Part shown: positions 44,368 through 52,340 of the stretch, piece after piece
Numbering within the stretch: position 1 is the stretch's first letter
Layout: the number at the start of each line of letters is the position of its first letter
NCBI RefSeq assembly: GCF_016859125.1
Contig: NZ_CP069338.1
Span: 8,121,001-8,185,000, forward strand
From: Archangium violaceum
GTDB taxonomy: Bacteria; Myxococcota; Myxococcia; Myxococcales; Myxococcaceae
Direction of reading: 5' to 3'
DNA: 64,000 nucleotides
Translations under genes and position numbers: made by a program
The notes under the pieces: model-generated
Databases searched by the model: none
What the model was told of the DNA's origin: nothing
Seen by the model: only the letters and a program-made list of their open reading frames with translations

Positions 44368-45522
44368 CTAGACTTTCACGGCGGGGGGAAGCAGCTCCAG
44401 GATCGACTCGGCCGCTCGGTGGGCGGCCCCGGCCTCTCCGAGCCGGGTGCGCACCTCCTCCAATCCCTGGAGCATCTCCTCGCGGGGTGCTCCAGGCACC
44501 CACAGGCGGCGGATCTCCCCGGCGATACGCTCGGGCGTCATGTCGCCCTGGAGCAGCTCGGGGACGACCCGGCGGCCGGCGAGCAGGTTGACGAGCGCCA
44601 CGTGTGCCACCTTCAGCATCATGCGACCCACGAGGTAGGTGACGAGCGAGACGCGGTACACCACCACGAAGGGGCGCTGCATCAGCCCCGCCTCCAGGGC
44701 CGCCGTCCCCGAGGCCACGATGGCCGCGTCGCTGGCGCCCACCACCTCGGGGGCCCGGCCCTCCACCAGCACGGGCTGGACGCCGCTGCCCTCGAAGCGC
44801 GAGACGATCTCCTCGCGCGGGATGGTGGGGGCCACCGGCACCACCACCTGGAGCCCGGGGCGCTCGGCTACCAGCTGCTTCGCCGCGCCCACCATGGCCG
44901 GGAGGATGCGGCGGATTTCACTCATCCGGCTGCCCGGGAGCAGGGCGAGCGTGGGCGTCTCCACGGGGAGCCCGAGCTTCTGGCGGAAGGCGGTGGCGCT
45001 GGCGGGGGAGGGCATCTGCTCCACCACGGGGCTGCCCACGTAGCGGGCCGCGACACCGGCCTCCCGGTAGAAGTCCTCCTCGAAGGGGAGGATGCAGAGC
45101 ATCCGGTCCACGAGCTTCGCGATCGTCTTCACCCGGCCCCGGCGCCAGGCCCAGATCATCGGCGAGACGTAGTAGGCCACGGGGATGCCGAGCTTCTTGA
45201 GGCGGGCGGCGAGCCGGAGATTGAAGTCCGGAATGTCCACGAGGATGGCGCAGGCCGGGCGGCGCTCGGCGGCGGCGCGGGCCAGCCCTCCCATCACCTG
45301 GAGGATGCGTGGAATCTTGGGCAGCACCTCGGTGATGCCCATGACGCTGACCTCATGGGCGCCGTAGAGCAACTCCACGCCCTGGGCGGCGAGGCGCGAG
45401 CCTCCCATTCCGAAGAAGGTGAGGTCCGGACGGCGGGCCTTGAGGGCGGCGACGAGCTCGGAGGCGTGGGCGTCTCCGGACGCCTCGCCCGCCACGACGA
45501 GAATCTGGGGGGATGGGGACAT
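44368..45522 (-). CDS. lpxB: LpxB, lipid-A-disaccharide synthase
   Basis: A 384-residue GT-B glycosyltransferase joining UDP-diacylglucosamine and lipid X. ILVVAGEASGDAHASEL at the start, DIPDFNLRLA (about 95-104), YYVSPMIWAWR, CILPFEEDFY, LLPGSRMSEI (about 193) and ASGTAALEAGLMQRPFVVVYR are diagnostic. The start at 45522 is fixed by the family N-terminus. It is transcribed opposite to the main lpx run and upstream of the glycosyltransferase and marC genes in a minus-strand group. Confidence 0.97.
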   Translation of the reverse strand: MSPSPQILVVAGEASGDAHASELVAALKARRPDLTFFGMGGSRLAAQGVELLYGAHEVSVMGITEVLPKIPRILQVMGGLARAAAERRPACAILVDIPDFNLRLAARLKKLGIPVAYYVSPMIWAWRRGRVKTIAKLVDRMLCILPFEEDFYREAGVAARYVGSPVVEQMPSPASATAFRQKLGLPVETPTLALLPGSRMSEIRRILPAMVGAAKQLVAERPGLQVVVPVAPTIPREEIVSRFEGSGVQPVLVEGRAPEVVGASDAAIVASGTAALEAGLMQRPFVVVYRVSLVTYLVGRMMLKVAHVALVNLLAGRRVVPELLQGDMTPERIAGEIRRLWVPGAPREEMLQGLEEVRTRLGEAGAAHRAAESILELLPPAVKV

Positions 45523-45723
45523 GAGAAGCGGCGCGCATCCTATCCGAAGCGCCGTTCGCGGGCTCCACGCGAGTTCCTGATTCCTCCCTGTCACACGGGC
45601 TTCCCTGCCTGGTTGCTGGGGTATCCCGGACCGGCTTGTCGACATTCCGAGCCGGACGTGGAAACTTCCGCCCGGGTAATCCCGATAACCCCCTCGAGGG
45701 CCGGGTACCGAGGGGGAGGACGC

Positions 45724-46350
45724 GTGCGCCAGGACAGCCAGATGGCCGAACTGAACAACCAGGCCGCGGAATACTGGGAGCGGGACTTCGCGCGGCGGAT
45801 CGCCTTGACGCGTCCGGGTGACACCACGCGGGGCGTGTTCTGTATCGGCCTGCTGCGGGCCGTGGGTGAGCTCGGCGACGGGGTGATGGTGCGGCGTTGC
45901 CTGGCGGAGAGTGGCGAGAAGGAGTTCGTGGAGCTCTTCAACTACCCCATGGCCACCTATCTCCGGATGGTCGCCACAGCGATCCGGTTGCTGGCGGTGG
46001 AGCACGGCACCATCGACGAGGCGCTGCGGCAGCTCGGGCGGAGGGCGGCGAGGGACTTCCGTGAGTCCAAGGCCGGCAAGGCCATGGGCGTGATGCACGG
46101 AGGCGATGCCCGGCGTCTGCTGGACTCCCTGCCCGTCGTGTATCGGGTCGCGTTGAGCTTCGGCGAGTTCGACTTGACGTGGGTGGGGCCAGGGCGTGCC
46201 TGCTTCTCACTGAAGAATATCTTCATGCCCTTCCCGTTCCACGAGGGGACGCTGCTGGAACTGCTCGAGAAGATGCCCGTCCAGCGGATGACGGTGGCCG
46301 GACGCCAGACGGATGTGCTCGACAGCGAGTACGAGATCTCCTGGGAGTGA
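45724..46350 (+). CDS. TIGR02265 / DUF2378 family protein
   Basis: A 208-residue protein of the myxobacterial paralogous family TIGR02265 (DUF2378). Recognisable strings are TTRGVFCIGLLRAVGELG, YPMATYLRMVATA and a hydrophobic C-terminal region ending in a GRQTDVLDSEYEISW strand. No biochemical function is known for the family. The GTG at 45724 follows GGGGGAGGA by a normal distance; an ATG at 45742 is the alternative. It is divergent from lpxB across a 201-base gap. Confidence 0.8.
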   Translation: MRQDSQMAELNNQAAEYWERDFARRIALTRPGDTTRGVFCIGLLRAVGELGDGVMVRRCLAESGEKEFVELFNYPMATYLRMVATAIRLLAVEHGTIDEALRQLGRRAARDFRESKAGKAMGVMHGGDARRLLDSLPVVYRVALSFGEFDLTWVGPGRACFSLKNIFMPFPFHEGTLLELLEKMPVQRMTVAGRQTDVLDSEYEISWE

Positions 46351-46355
46351 CGCCG

Positions 46356-46922
46356 TCACGAGTCGGGTCGCCCATCCAGTGGCAGCAGCATGCAGACGCG
46401 GCTCTCGGGAGGAAATCCCGCTCGGGTCTCGTGCTCGCGAAGGGCTCGTAGCCCGGGACCCACCTCGTCGTCCCGCATGACGCGAAAGCCCCAGCGCTCG
46501 TAGTTGGGGGCGTTCCAGGCGATGTCCCGGAAGGTGATGAGCGTCATCGCCGGGTAGCCCCGTTCGCGTGCCTGACGTTTCAGCACCTCGAAGAGGGCCC
46601 GGCCCAGTCCCCGGCGTGCGTGGGCCGGGTGCACGTCGATCTCCGCGAGGTACGCCGTGCCATCCACCTCCTTGCAGAGCGCGAAGGCCGCCAGCCCTCC
46701 CTCCGCTGGAACGGCCACCCATGCGCCACCGAGCCGCTGGTACTCGCGGAGCTGTTCGAGCGTCTGGGTCTCGGCCCCGGCGATGAAGGCGTGCGCCGAC
46801 TGGAGGAATTGCTGGGCGGCGAGATGCTCGAGCTCCGGCAATGCCGCCAGCTCCTCCGGCAGGGCCCGCCGCAGGGTGTAGCCGCGCCAGGTCGTCTCCC
46901 CCTCCATCTCGCGCTCACGCAT
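46356..46922 (-). CDS. GNAT-family N-acetyltransferase
   Basis: A 188-residue acyltransferase. Acetyl-CoA binding motif A is visible as AYLAEIDVHPAHARRGLGRALFEVLKRQARERG (Q/RxxGxG/A as RRGLGRA, about 103-109), followed by NAPNYERWGFRVM, the typical C-terminal part. The substrate is unknown. Its ATG shares one base with the TGA of the small upstream gene (TGATG), indicating translational coupling. It is convergent with the TIGR02265 gene, with 5 bases between stops. Confidence 0.88.
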   Translation of the reverse strand: MREREMEGETTWRGYTLRRALPEELAALPELEHLAAQQFLQSAHAFIAGAETQTLEQLREYQRLGGAWVAVPAEGGLAAFALCKEVDGTAYLAEIDVHPAHARRGLGRALFEVLKRQARERGYPAMTLITFRDIAWNAPNYERWGFRVMRDDEVGPGLRALREHETRAGFPPESRVCMLLPLDGRPDS

Positions 46923-47104
46923 CAATCGCTCGGCTCCTTGCCTTCATACTCGGGAGAAGTGCGCTCGTCGGGGTGCTTCGGCTGCTCGCTCTCGCCGGCG
47001 CGTCGCTGGAGCTCCCGCTTGGCCTCCTCGAAGTCCTGTTGGGTATCATCTCGCGCGGGTGGTTTTCCTTCTCTGTCGAAGACGTCCGATCTCTCCTGGC
47101 CCAT
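46922..47104 (-). CDS. Small hydrophilic protein coupled to the GNAT gene
   Basis: A 60-residue, strongly charged protein (many Glu, Arg, Asp) without cysteines or hydrophobic segments, so probably disordered. The ATG at 47104 is preceded by GGAGGAGGT at an ideal distance, one of the best ribosome sites in the window, which favours a real gene. The stop overlaps the next ATG. Function unknown. Confidence 0.65.
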   Translation of the reverse strand: MGQERSDVFDREGKPPARDDTQQDFEEAKRELQRRAGESEQPKHPDERTSPEYEGKEPSD

Positions 47105-47292
47105 GGGGCACCTCCTCCGCCAAGAAGGTGGGGACGTCCGGGTGCCGCTTTCAAGGCGGCCGGACTCCAGCATGAGGGGCAACCCTCGCGGTGGTCTCCC
47201 TGAACTCTTTCACCTGGAGAGCGCTCCGCCTCTCCCTGGGCGGCCAGGCGGTGTCGCGCCCCGGGTGGAAGCAGGGGACCGCGGGCCAGGGG

Positions 47293-49227
47293 ATGTGGAT
47301 ACCCACTGATGCGAGCGGGCCGAATGTGTACACTCGCCGGCCCTTGAAGACGCTTCTTCTGGCCGAGAGCCATCCGCCCACTCTGGAGCACCTCACCGGG
47401 TTGTTGTCTCAAGCCGGGTACACCGTGCGAGCGGTGAGCGACCCCGGTTCGGCGATGGAGCACTTCGTCGCCGACAACCCGGACCTGGTGGTGGTGTCCG
47501 TGGATCTGCCGCGCCTGCAGGGAACCCACGTGGGGCACCTCATCCGCAACCACAGCATGGGTGCGCGGGTGCCCATCGTGGCCATCGACAAGGGGCATCT
47601 GGGCCGGGCGCGCGGCGTGACATCGGTGTTGGATCTCAAGGTGAATGCCTACGTGGCGGACCCGCTCAAGCCGGGCGAGCTGGTGGGCAAGCTGCAGTCG
47701 CTGGTGGCCGGTGCCGCGCAGAACGAGGCTCCGCTCAAGGGCGTGCGGGCGATGCTGTCGCGCCCGGCGGTGGTCAGCGGCGATCTCAAGGGCTTCCCGT
47801 TGCCGGCGTTGCTGGTGTCGCTGTACCGGGTGCGCCGCGATGGCGTGCTGGTGGTGGCCTACAAGGATCTCACGCGGCGGGTCTTCTTCGCCCGCGGTGG
47901 CGCGGTGAACTACGACTCGAGCGCGCGGCAGGACACGCTGCCCCAGTATCTGCTGCAGCGCCAGGTGGTGACCGAGGCCCAGGCGGAACGGCTGGTGCAG
48001 GCGCTGGCCTCGGGCCTGCGCATCGGCGCCGCGCTGGCGGAGTCCGGGGTGGAGGCGGCGGGCGAGGAACTGCTGCAACTGCTGCGCGACTACACGCAGG
48101 ATCGGCTGGCGCAGGTCATCGGCATGCGCGAGGGCCGTTATGCCTTCTACCCCGGCGAGGAGTTCCAGGCCGAGGTGGCCACGGTGGAGACGCCGGCGCT
48201 GGCGCCGATCCTCGATGGGGCGCGGCGGGCCATTCCGCTCAAGGTGCTGGCCGCTCCGTTGCGCGCGCACCAGGCGGAGTTCCCGGTGCGCACGCCCGAG
48301 TTCGGCAGGGACCTGGGCGCGCTGGGGCTGAACACGGAGGACCTGAAGATCGTCATGCAGGTGAACGGGCGCATCGCGCTGCGGGACCTGCTGGCGCACG
48401 GGCGCGGGGACTTGCGGCGTGGGTACTCGCTGCTGTGGTTCCTCAAGCTGGCCGGCTGCATGAGCTTCTCTCCGACTCCCGTGGCGACCGGGCCCGGCGA
48501 GGTGGTGGCGGTGCCGGACGTCATCGCGCCTCGCAAGCGCAAGCCGCTGGACGCGGAGACGGCGGCCAGCCTGCGCGACGGCGCGGTGAAGATCATCACC
48601 GGCAGCTACTTCCGGTGCCTGGGGTTGGACATCGCCGCGGACACGGAGGCCGTGGAGCGCGCCTACCACGAGCTCGCCACGCGCTTCCACCCGGACAGCT
48701 ACGCCGAGTTCGACACCTCGGAGATGAAGGATCTGCTGGACTCGGTGCAGGAGAAGCTGTCGGCGGCGTACCGGGTGCTGTCGGTGGAGGAGAAGCGCAA
48801 GGCGTACCTCCAGTACCTGATGTCGCGCATGGACGTGGGGCGCGCCACCACGGTGAACGTGGACGCGGAGATCATCCTCCGGCGCGGAGAGGCGGCCCTC
48901 AAGCGCAAGCAGTACCGCTCGGCCCTCATCCACTTCGAGGAGGCGGTGACGCTCAACCCGCTGGAGCCCGAGTACTACTCGTACCTGGCCTGGGCCACGT
49001 TCCTGGCCGGCACGGGGCCGAAGGAGGACCGGGCGAAGGCGGCGCAGAAGGTGCTCCGCAAGGCGCTCTCGCTCAACCCGTACCTGGAGCGGGCGCTCAT
49101 CATCTCGGCCATCATCGACAGCGAAATGGATGAGGCGTCCGTCGCGCGCAAGAAGCTGCTGAAGGTGCTCGAGCTCAATCCCAATGCCCAGCTCGCCAAG
49201 GCCGCGCTGCGCAAAGTAGGTCGGTGA
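47293..49227 (+). CDS. Multidomain signalling protein: receiver-like, DUF4388, J-domain, TPR
   Basis: A 644-residue protein. A receiver-like domain (about 13-130; KTLLLAESHPPTLEHL, VVVSVDLPRL) keeps the central Asp, but the acidic pair is reduced to Glu. A DUF4388/PATAN region follows (about 160-290; PALLVSLYRVRRDGVLVVAYKDL, VFFARGGAVNY). Then a J-domain (about 435-515) with the HPD motif in ATRFHPDSYAEF, and C-terminal TPRs (ALKRKQYRSALIHFEEAVTLNP, VLRKALSLNPYLERAL). The HPD implies DnaK stimulation. Start uncertain: ATG 47293 or GTG 47326. msbA-like follows with a one-base overlap. Confidence 0.83.
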   Translation: MWIPTDASGPNVYTRRPLKTLLLAESHPPTLEHLTGLLSQAGYTVRAVSDPGSAMEHFVADNPDLVVVSVDLPRLQGTHVGHLIRNHSMGARVPIVAIDKGHLGRARGVTSVLDLKVNAYVADPLKPGELVGKLQSLVAGAAQNEAPLKGVRAMLSRPAVVSGDLKGFPLPALLVSLYRVRRDGVLVVAYKDLTRRVFFARGGAVNYDSSARQDTLPQYLLQRQVVTEAQAERLVQALASGLRIGAALAESGVEAAGEELLQLLRDYTQDRLAQVIGMREGRYAFYPGEEFQAEVATVETPALAPILDGARRAIPLKVLAAPLRAHQAEFPVRTPEFGRDLGALGLNTEDLKIVMQVNGRIALRDLLAHGRGDLRRGYSLLWFLKLAGCMSFSPTPVATGPGEVVAVPDVIAPRKRKPLDAETAASLRDGAVKIITGSYFRCLGLDIAADTEAVERAYHELATRFHPDSYAEFDTSEMKDLLDSVQEKLSAAYRVLSVEEKRKAYLQYLMSRMDVGRATTVNVDAEIILRRGEAALKRKQYRSALIHFEEAVTLNPLEPEYYSYLAWATFLAGTGPKEDRAKAAQKVLRKALSLNPYLERALIISAIIDSEMDEASVARKKLLKVLELNPNAQLAKAALRKVGR

Positions 49228-51008
49228 TGCACAAGTCGTTGTGGCGGTTGCTGGGTCATGCGCGGCCGCACGTGGGCGTGCTGGTGGTGGCCTTCGTGTG
49301 CATGGCGGTGCTGGGGCTCGCCACGGGTGCCTACGCGTACCTGATGGGCCCGGCGCTGCGCTTCCTCCTGTCGGGCGGCGAGCAGGGTTTTGGCGGCGCG
49401 CAGCCGGTGCCGTGGCTGTCGGGCCTCCCTCGCGAGGCCGCGCTCTGGGCCTTCCCCGTGGTGGTGGTGACGGTGGGGCTGGTGAAGGGCGTGGGGTACC
49501 TGGGCCAGTTCTATTTCATGGGCCTCTTCGCCCAGAAGGTGGTGGCGGACCTGCGGCGGGAGCTCTTCGTCCGCCTCTCCTCGCTGTCACCGGCGCAGCT
49601 GGCGCGCGAGCGGATGGGCGATCTGCTCAGCCGCTTCTCCGCGGACGTGCAGGCGGTGGAGATGGCGGCCATGTACACCGTGGGCTCGTACCTGCGGGAC
49701 TCGCTGCAGGTGGTGGTGCTGGCCGGTGTGGCGTTGTCCATCAGCCCGTTGATGGGTGGGTTGATGCTGTGTGTGCTGCCCCTGGCGGCGCTGCCGGCCT
49801 CGAGGCTGACGCGCAAGGCGCTCAGGGGCACGCGCGAGGGCCAGGTGCAGCTGGGGCACCTCGCGGGGCAGATCCAGGAGGGACTGGGCGGAATGCGCAC
49901 CATCCAGGCCTTCAACGGGCAGGCGGCGGAGCTGGCGCGCTTCTCGGCGCACGCGCGGGCCCATGAGGAGGCCCTGGTGAGGGCCGCGTGGGCGCGAGGC
50001 GGAGTGCCCGGGCTGATGGAGGTGCTGGCGGCGGCGGCGCTCGCGGGCTCTCTGGCCTACGCGGCGGCCACGCACGCGATGGAGCCCGAGTCCCTGCTGT
50101 CGTTCCTCACCGCGGTGATTCTCGTGTACCAGCCCATCAAGGATCTGGGGCGGGTGACGCAGTTCGCGATGCAGGCGGGGGCGGCGGGAGAGCGGCTCTT
50201 CGCGCTGTTGGACCTGCGCCACCCGGTGGAGGACGCGCCGGGGGCCACGGAGGCGCCGGCGCTGGAGCGAGGCATCCAGGTGGAGGGCGTGCGCTTCTCC
50301 TACGGGGAGCGGCGGGCACTGGAGGGACTGACGCTGGAGCTGCCCCTGGGAAAGGTGGTGGCGCTGGTGGGGCCGAGCGGTGGGGGCAAGAGCACGCTCA
50401 CCCATCTGCTGCTGCGCTTCGAGCGCCCCCAGGAAGGCCACCTGCGCTTCGATGGGGTGGACGTGGACCGGTACACGGCGGCGAGCGTGCGGGCGAAGTT
50501 CGCGCTGGTGACGCAGGAGCCGTTGCTCTTCTCGGGCAGCGTGCTGGAGAACCTGCGCTATGGGCGGCCGGACGCGACGCGCGAGGAGGTGGAGGCGGCG
50601 GCGCGGGTGGCGAACGCGGACGGCTTCATCCGGGCACTGCCCGAGGGGTATGACACCCGGGTGGGCGAGCGCGGCGTGAAGCTGAGCGGAGGCCAGAGGC
50701 AGCGGCTGTGCATCGCGAGGGCGGTGCTGTCGCGCGCGCCGGTGCTGGTGCTGGACGAGGCGACGAGCAGCCTCGATCCGGAGAGCGAGCGCGAGGTGCA
50801 GGCGGCGCTCGCGGCGGTGTTGCCGGGACGGACGGCGTTGGTGATCGCCCACCGGTTGTCGACGGTGGTGGACGCGGACGTCATCTGCGTGGTGGAGGAG
50901 GGACGGGTGGTGGAGCGGGGCAGCCACCTGGAGCTGTTGAAGGCGGGAGGCCGTTACGCGGCGCTGTGGGCGCTGCAGACGTCGGGCGCGGAGCGGGGTG
51001 CCGCGTGA
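49227..51008 (+). CDS. msbA: MsbA-like ABC exporter (transmembrane and ATPase domains fused)
   Basis: A 593-residue half-transporter. Six membrane helices lie at about 15-310 and the ATPase at about 345-590, with Walker A GPSGGGKST, Q-loop VTQEPLLF, signature LSGGQRQRLCIARAVL, Walker B VLVLDEATSSLD and H-loop IAHRLSTV. Length and order match MsbA, which flips lipid A-core to the outer leaflet. The wider context of lipid A genes supports this, but other ABCB-type lipid or peptide exporters look alike. The ATG at 49227 overlaps the previous stop; a GTG directly upstream is possible. Confidence 0.85.
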   Translation: MHKSLWRLLGHARPHVGVLVVAFVCMAVLGLATGAYAYLMGPALRFLLSGGEQGFGGAQPVPWLSGLPREAALWAFPVVVVTVGLVKGVGYLGQFYFMGLFAQKVVADLRRELFVRLSSLSPAQLARERMGDLLSRFSADVQAVEMAAMYTVGSYLRDSLQVVVLAGVALSISPLMGGLMLCVLPLAALPASRLTRKALRGTREGQVQLGHLAGQIQEGLGGMRTIQAFNGQAAELARFSAHARAHEEALVRAAWARGGVPGLMEVLAAAALAGSLAYAAATHAMEPESLLSFLTAVILVYQPIKDLGRVTQFAMQAGAAGERLFALLDLRHPVEDAPGATEAPALERGIQVEGVRFSYGERRALEGLTLELPLGKVVALVGPSGGGKSTLTHLLLRFERPQEGHLRFDGVDVDRYTAASVRAKFALVTQEPLLFSGSVLENLRYGRPDATREEVEAAARVANADGFIRALPEGYDTRVGERGVKLSGGQRQRLCIARAVLSRAPVLVLDEATSSLDPESEREVQAALAAVLPGRTALVIAHRLSTVVDADVICVVEEGRVVERGSHLELLKAGGRYAALWALQTSGAERGAA

Positions 51009-52177
51009 AGCCGGCGGTGCTTGCGGGCAAGCTGCTCCGGGCGCTGCTGGGGCTGGTGCTGCTGGTGCTGGGGATGGCGGGGTTCTTCACCCTCGCGGCC
51101 TCGTACGTCGAGTATCCGGTGGTGCCCTCCCTGGCAGAGGGACCCGGGTGGCTGCGCGGGGCCTTCCATGTGCACACCACGCGCTCGGACGGGCGGGGCA
51201 CGGTGGAGGAGGTGGCCGCGGCGGCGAAGGCGGCGGGGCTGCGCTTCGTGGTGCTCACGGACCACAACGATTTCACCCCGCGGGAGCCCGTCTTCCTGGA
51301 CGGGGTGTTGCTGGTGCCGGGCGTGGAGATCTCGACGGCCCATGGCCACCTCGTGGCGTTCGGAATGCAGCGTCCGCTGGAGGGGGTGCGGCCGTGGATG
51401 GACGGAGGGGAGGCGGAGGCGGCGGTGGAGAAGGCGGGTGGTGTGAGCGTGCTCGCGCACCCGGTGCAGGAGCGCAACCCCTGGCGCCACGAGGAGGCCG
51501 CGCGGCGGGCGGATGGCTTCGAACTCTACTCCGCGGACACGTTCTTCCGGGACGCGCTGCGCCATCCCTTCAGCCGGTTGCTGCCCGCGGTGGGCGCGTC
51601 TTTCAGCAATCCGGTGCACGGGGTGATGCTGCTCGTCGAGCCGGGGCCCGAGCCCATGGCACGGTTGCTGGAGCTCGAGCGGGGAAAACCGCGGGTGGCG
51701 CTGTGCTCGCACGACGCGCACGGGCTTCCGCGCTACGAGGACGTCTTCCGAGCGTTGGCGATGTACCTGCCGGACACCCGGGAGCTACCGGGGGACGCAC
51801 GGGCCGCGGCGGAACTGGTGGTGAAGGGGCTCGCGAGAGGCGGAGCGGTGTGCGCCTTCCGGGCGTTGGGCGAGCCGGAGGGCTTCGCACTGGAGGGCCT
51901 GTCCACCGGGAGCCGGGAGGCGCACGTAGGCGACGTGCTCACGGTGCGCCTGCCGCCAGGGGTGGGGGACCAGGTCCGAGTCGAGGTCCGGGGAGCGGGG
52001 CGGTTGAGACCGGATGGCAGGTCGGTGGAACTGGTGGAAGAAGGATCGGTGCAGGTGGAGGCGTGGGTGCGAGCACCGGGACGCTTCTTCGGCACACAGT
52101 GGCGGCCGTGGCTCGTCCCGAGCCCGGTACGGGTACTGCGCACCACCCCCTCTCCCTCCGGGAGAGGGAAAGGGTGA
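51005..52177 (+). CDS. PHP-domain phosphoesterase with N-terminal membrane anchor
   Basis: A 390-residue protein starting at a GTG overlapping the exporter stop. One helix (about 10-35, ALLGLVLLVLGMAGFFTLAAS) anchors it. The PHP domain follows with FHVHTTRSDGRGTVEE (about 53-68), VLTDHND, VPGVEISTAHGHL, VLAHPVQE and CSHDAHG, which supply the metal-binding His/Asp set of metal-dependent phosphoesterases. The C-terminal about 80 residues are beta-rich. The final residues (TTPSPSGRGKG) and the stop come from a REP-like repeat, so the native end may have been altered. Confidence 0.87.
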   Translation: MKPAVLAGKLLRALLGLVLLVLGMAGFFTLAASYVEYPVVPSLAEGPGWLRGAFHVHTTRSDGRGTVEEVAAAAKAAGLRFVVLTDHNDFTPREPVFLDGVLLVPGVEISTAHGHLVAFGMQRPLEGVRPWMDGGEAEAAVEKAGGVSVLAHPVQERNPWRHEEAARRADGFELYSADTFFRDALRHPFSRLLPAVGASFSNPVHGVMLLVEPGPEPMARLLELERGKPRVALCSHDAHGLPRYEDVFRALAMYLPDTRELPGDARAAAELVVKGLARGGAVCAFRALGEPEGFALEGLSTGSREAHVGDVLTVRLPPGVGDQVRVEVRGAGRLRPDGRSVELVEEGSVQVEAWVRAPGRFFGTQWRPWLVPSPVRVLRTTPSPSGRGKG

Positions 52178-52184
52178 GGGTATG
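52146..52184 (+). repeat. REP-like palindromic repeat, copy 2
   Basis: CCCTCTCCC at 52148-52156 pairs with GGGAGAGGG around a 4-base centre and is followed by GGGTGAGGG and TATG, the same order as copy 3. It overlaps the last codons and the stop of the PHP gene. Confidence 0.75.
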
Positions 52185-52233
52185 TACCTCCCGGGCTCCC
52201 CTCCGTGAATCGAATCCGTGCCCAAAAAGGAGA

Positions 52234-52265
52234 ACGGCCGCCCTCGCCAAGGAGAGAGCGGCCGT
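52234..52265 (-). terminator. Terminator downstream of the M4 protease gene
   Basis: ACGGCCGC at 52234-52241 and GCGGCCGT at 52258-52265 form an 8-bp stem. Read on the minus strand, it is followed five bases later by TTTTT. It lies about 75 bases past the protease stop. Confidence 0.55.
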
Positions 52266-52340
52266 CCCAAATCCTACCCCGTCAGGAGGAGAGGCCCGCG
52301 CCGCTCAGCCACGGAGCGGAGCCGTCACCCGAGGTCATCC

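Noticed and set aside
43837..45720. Long upstream extension of the TIGR02265 frame
   Set aside because: Runs antisense through the glycosyltransferase and lpxB; a GTG with a strong Shine-Dalgarno at 45724 is the real start.
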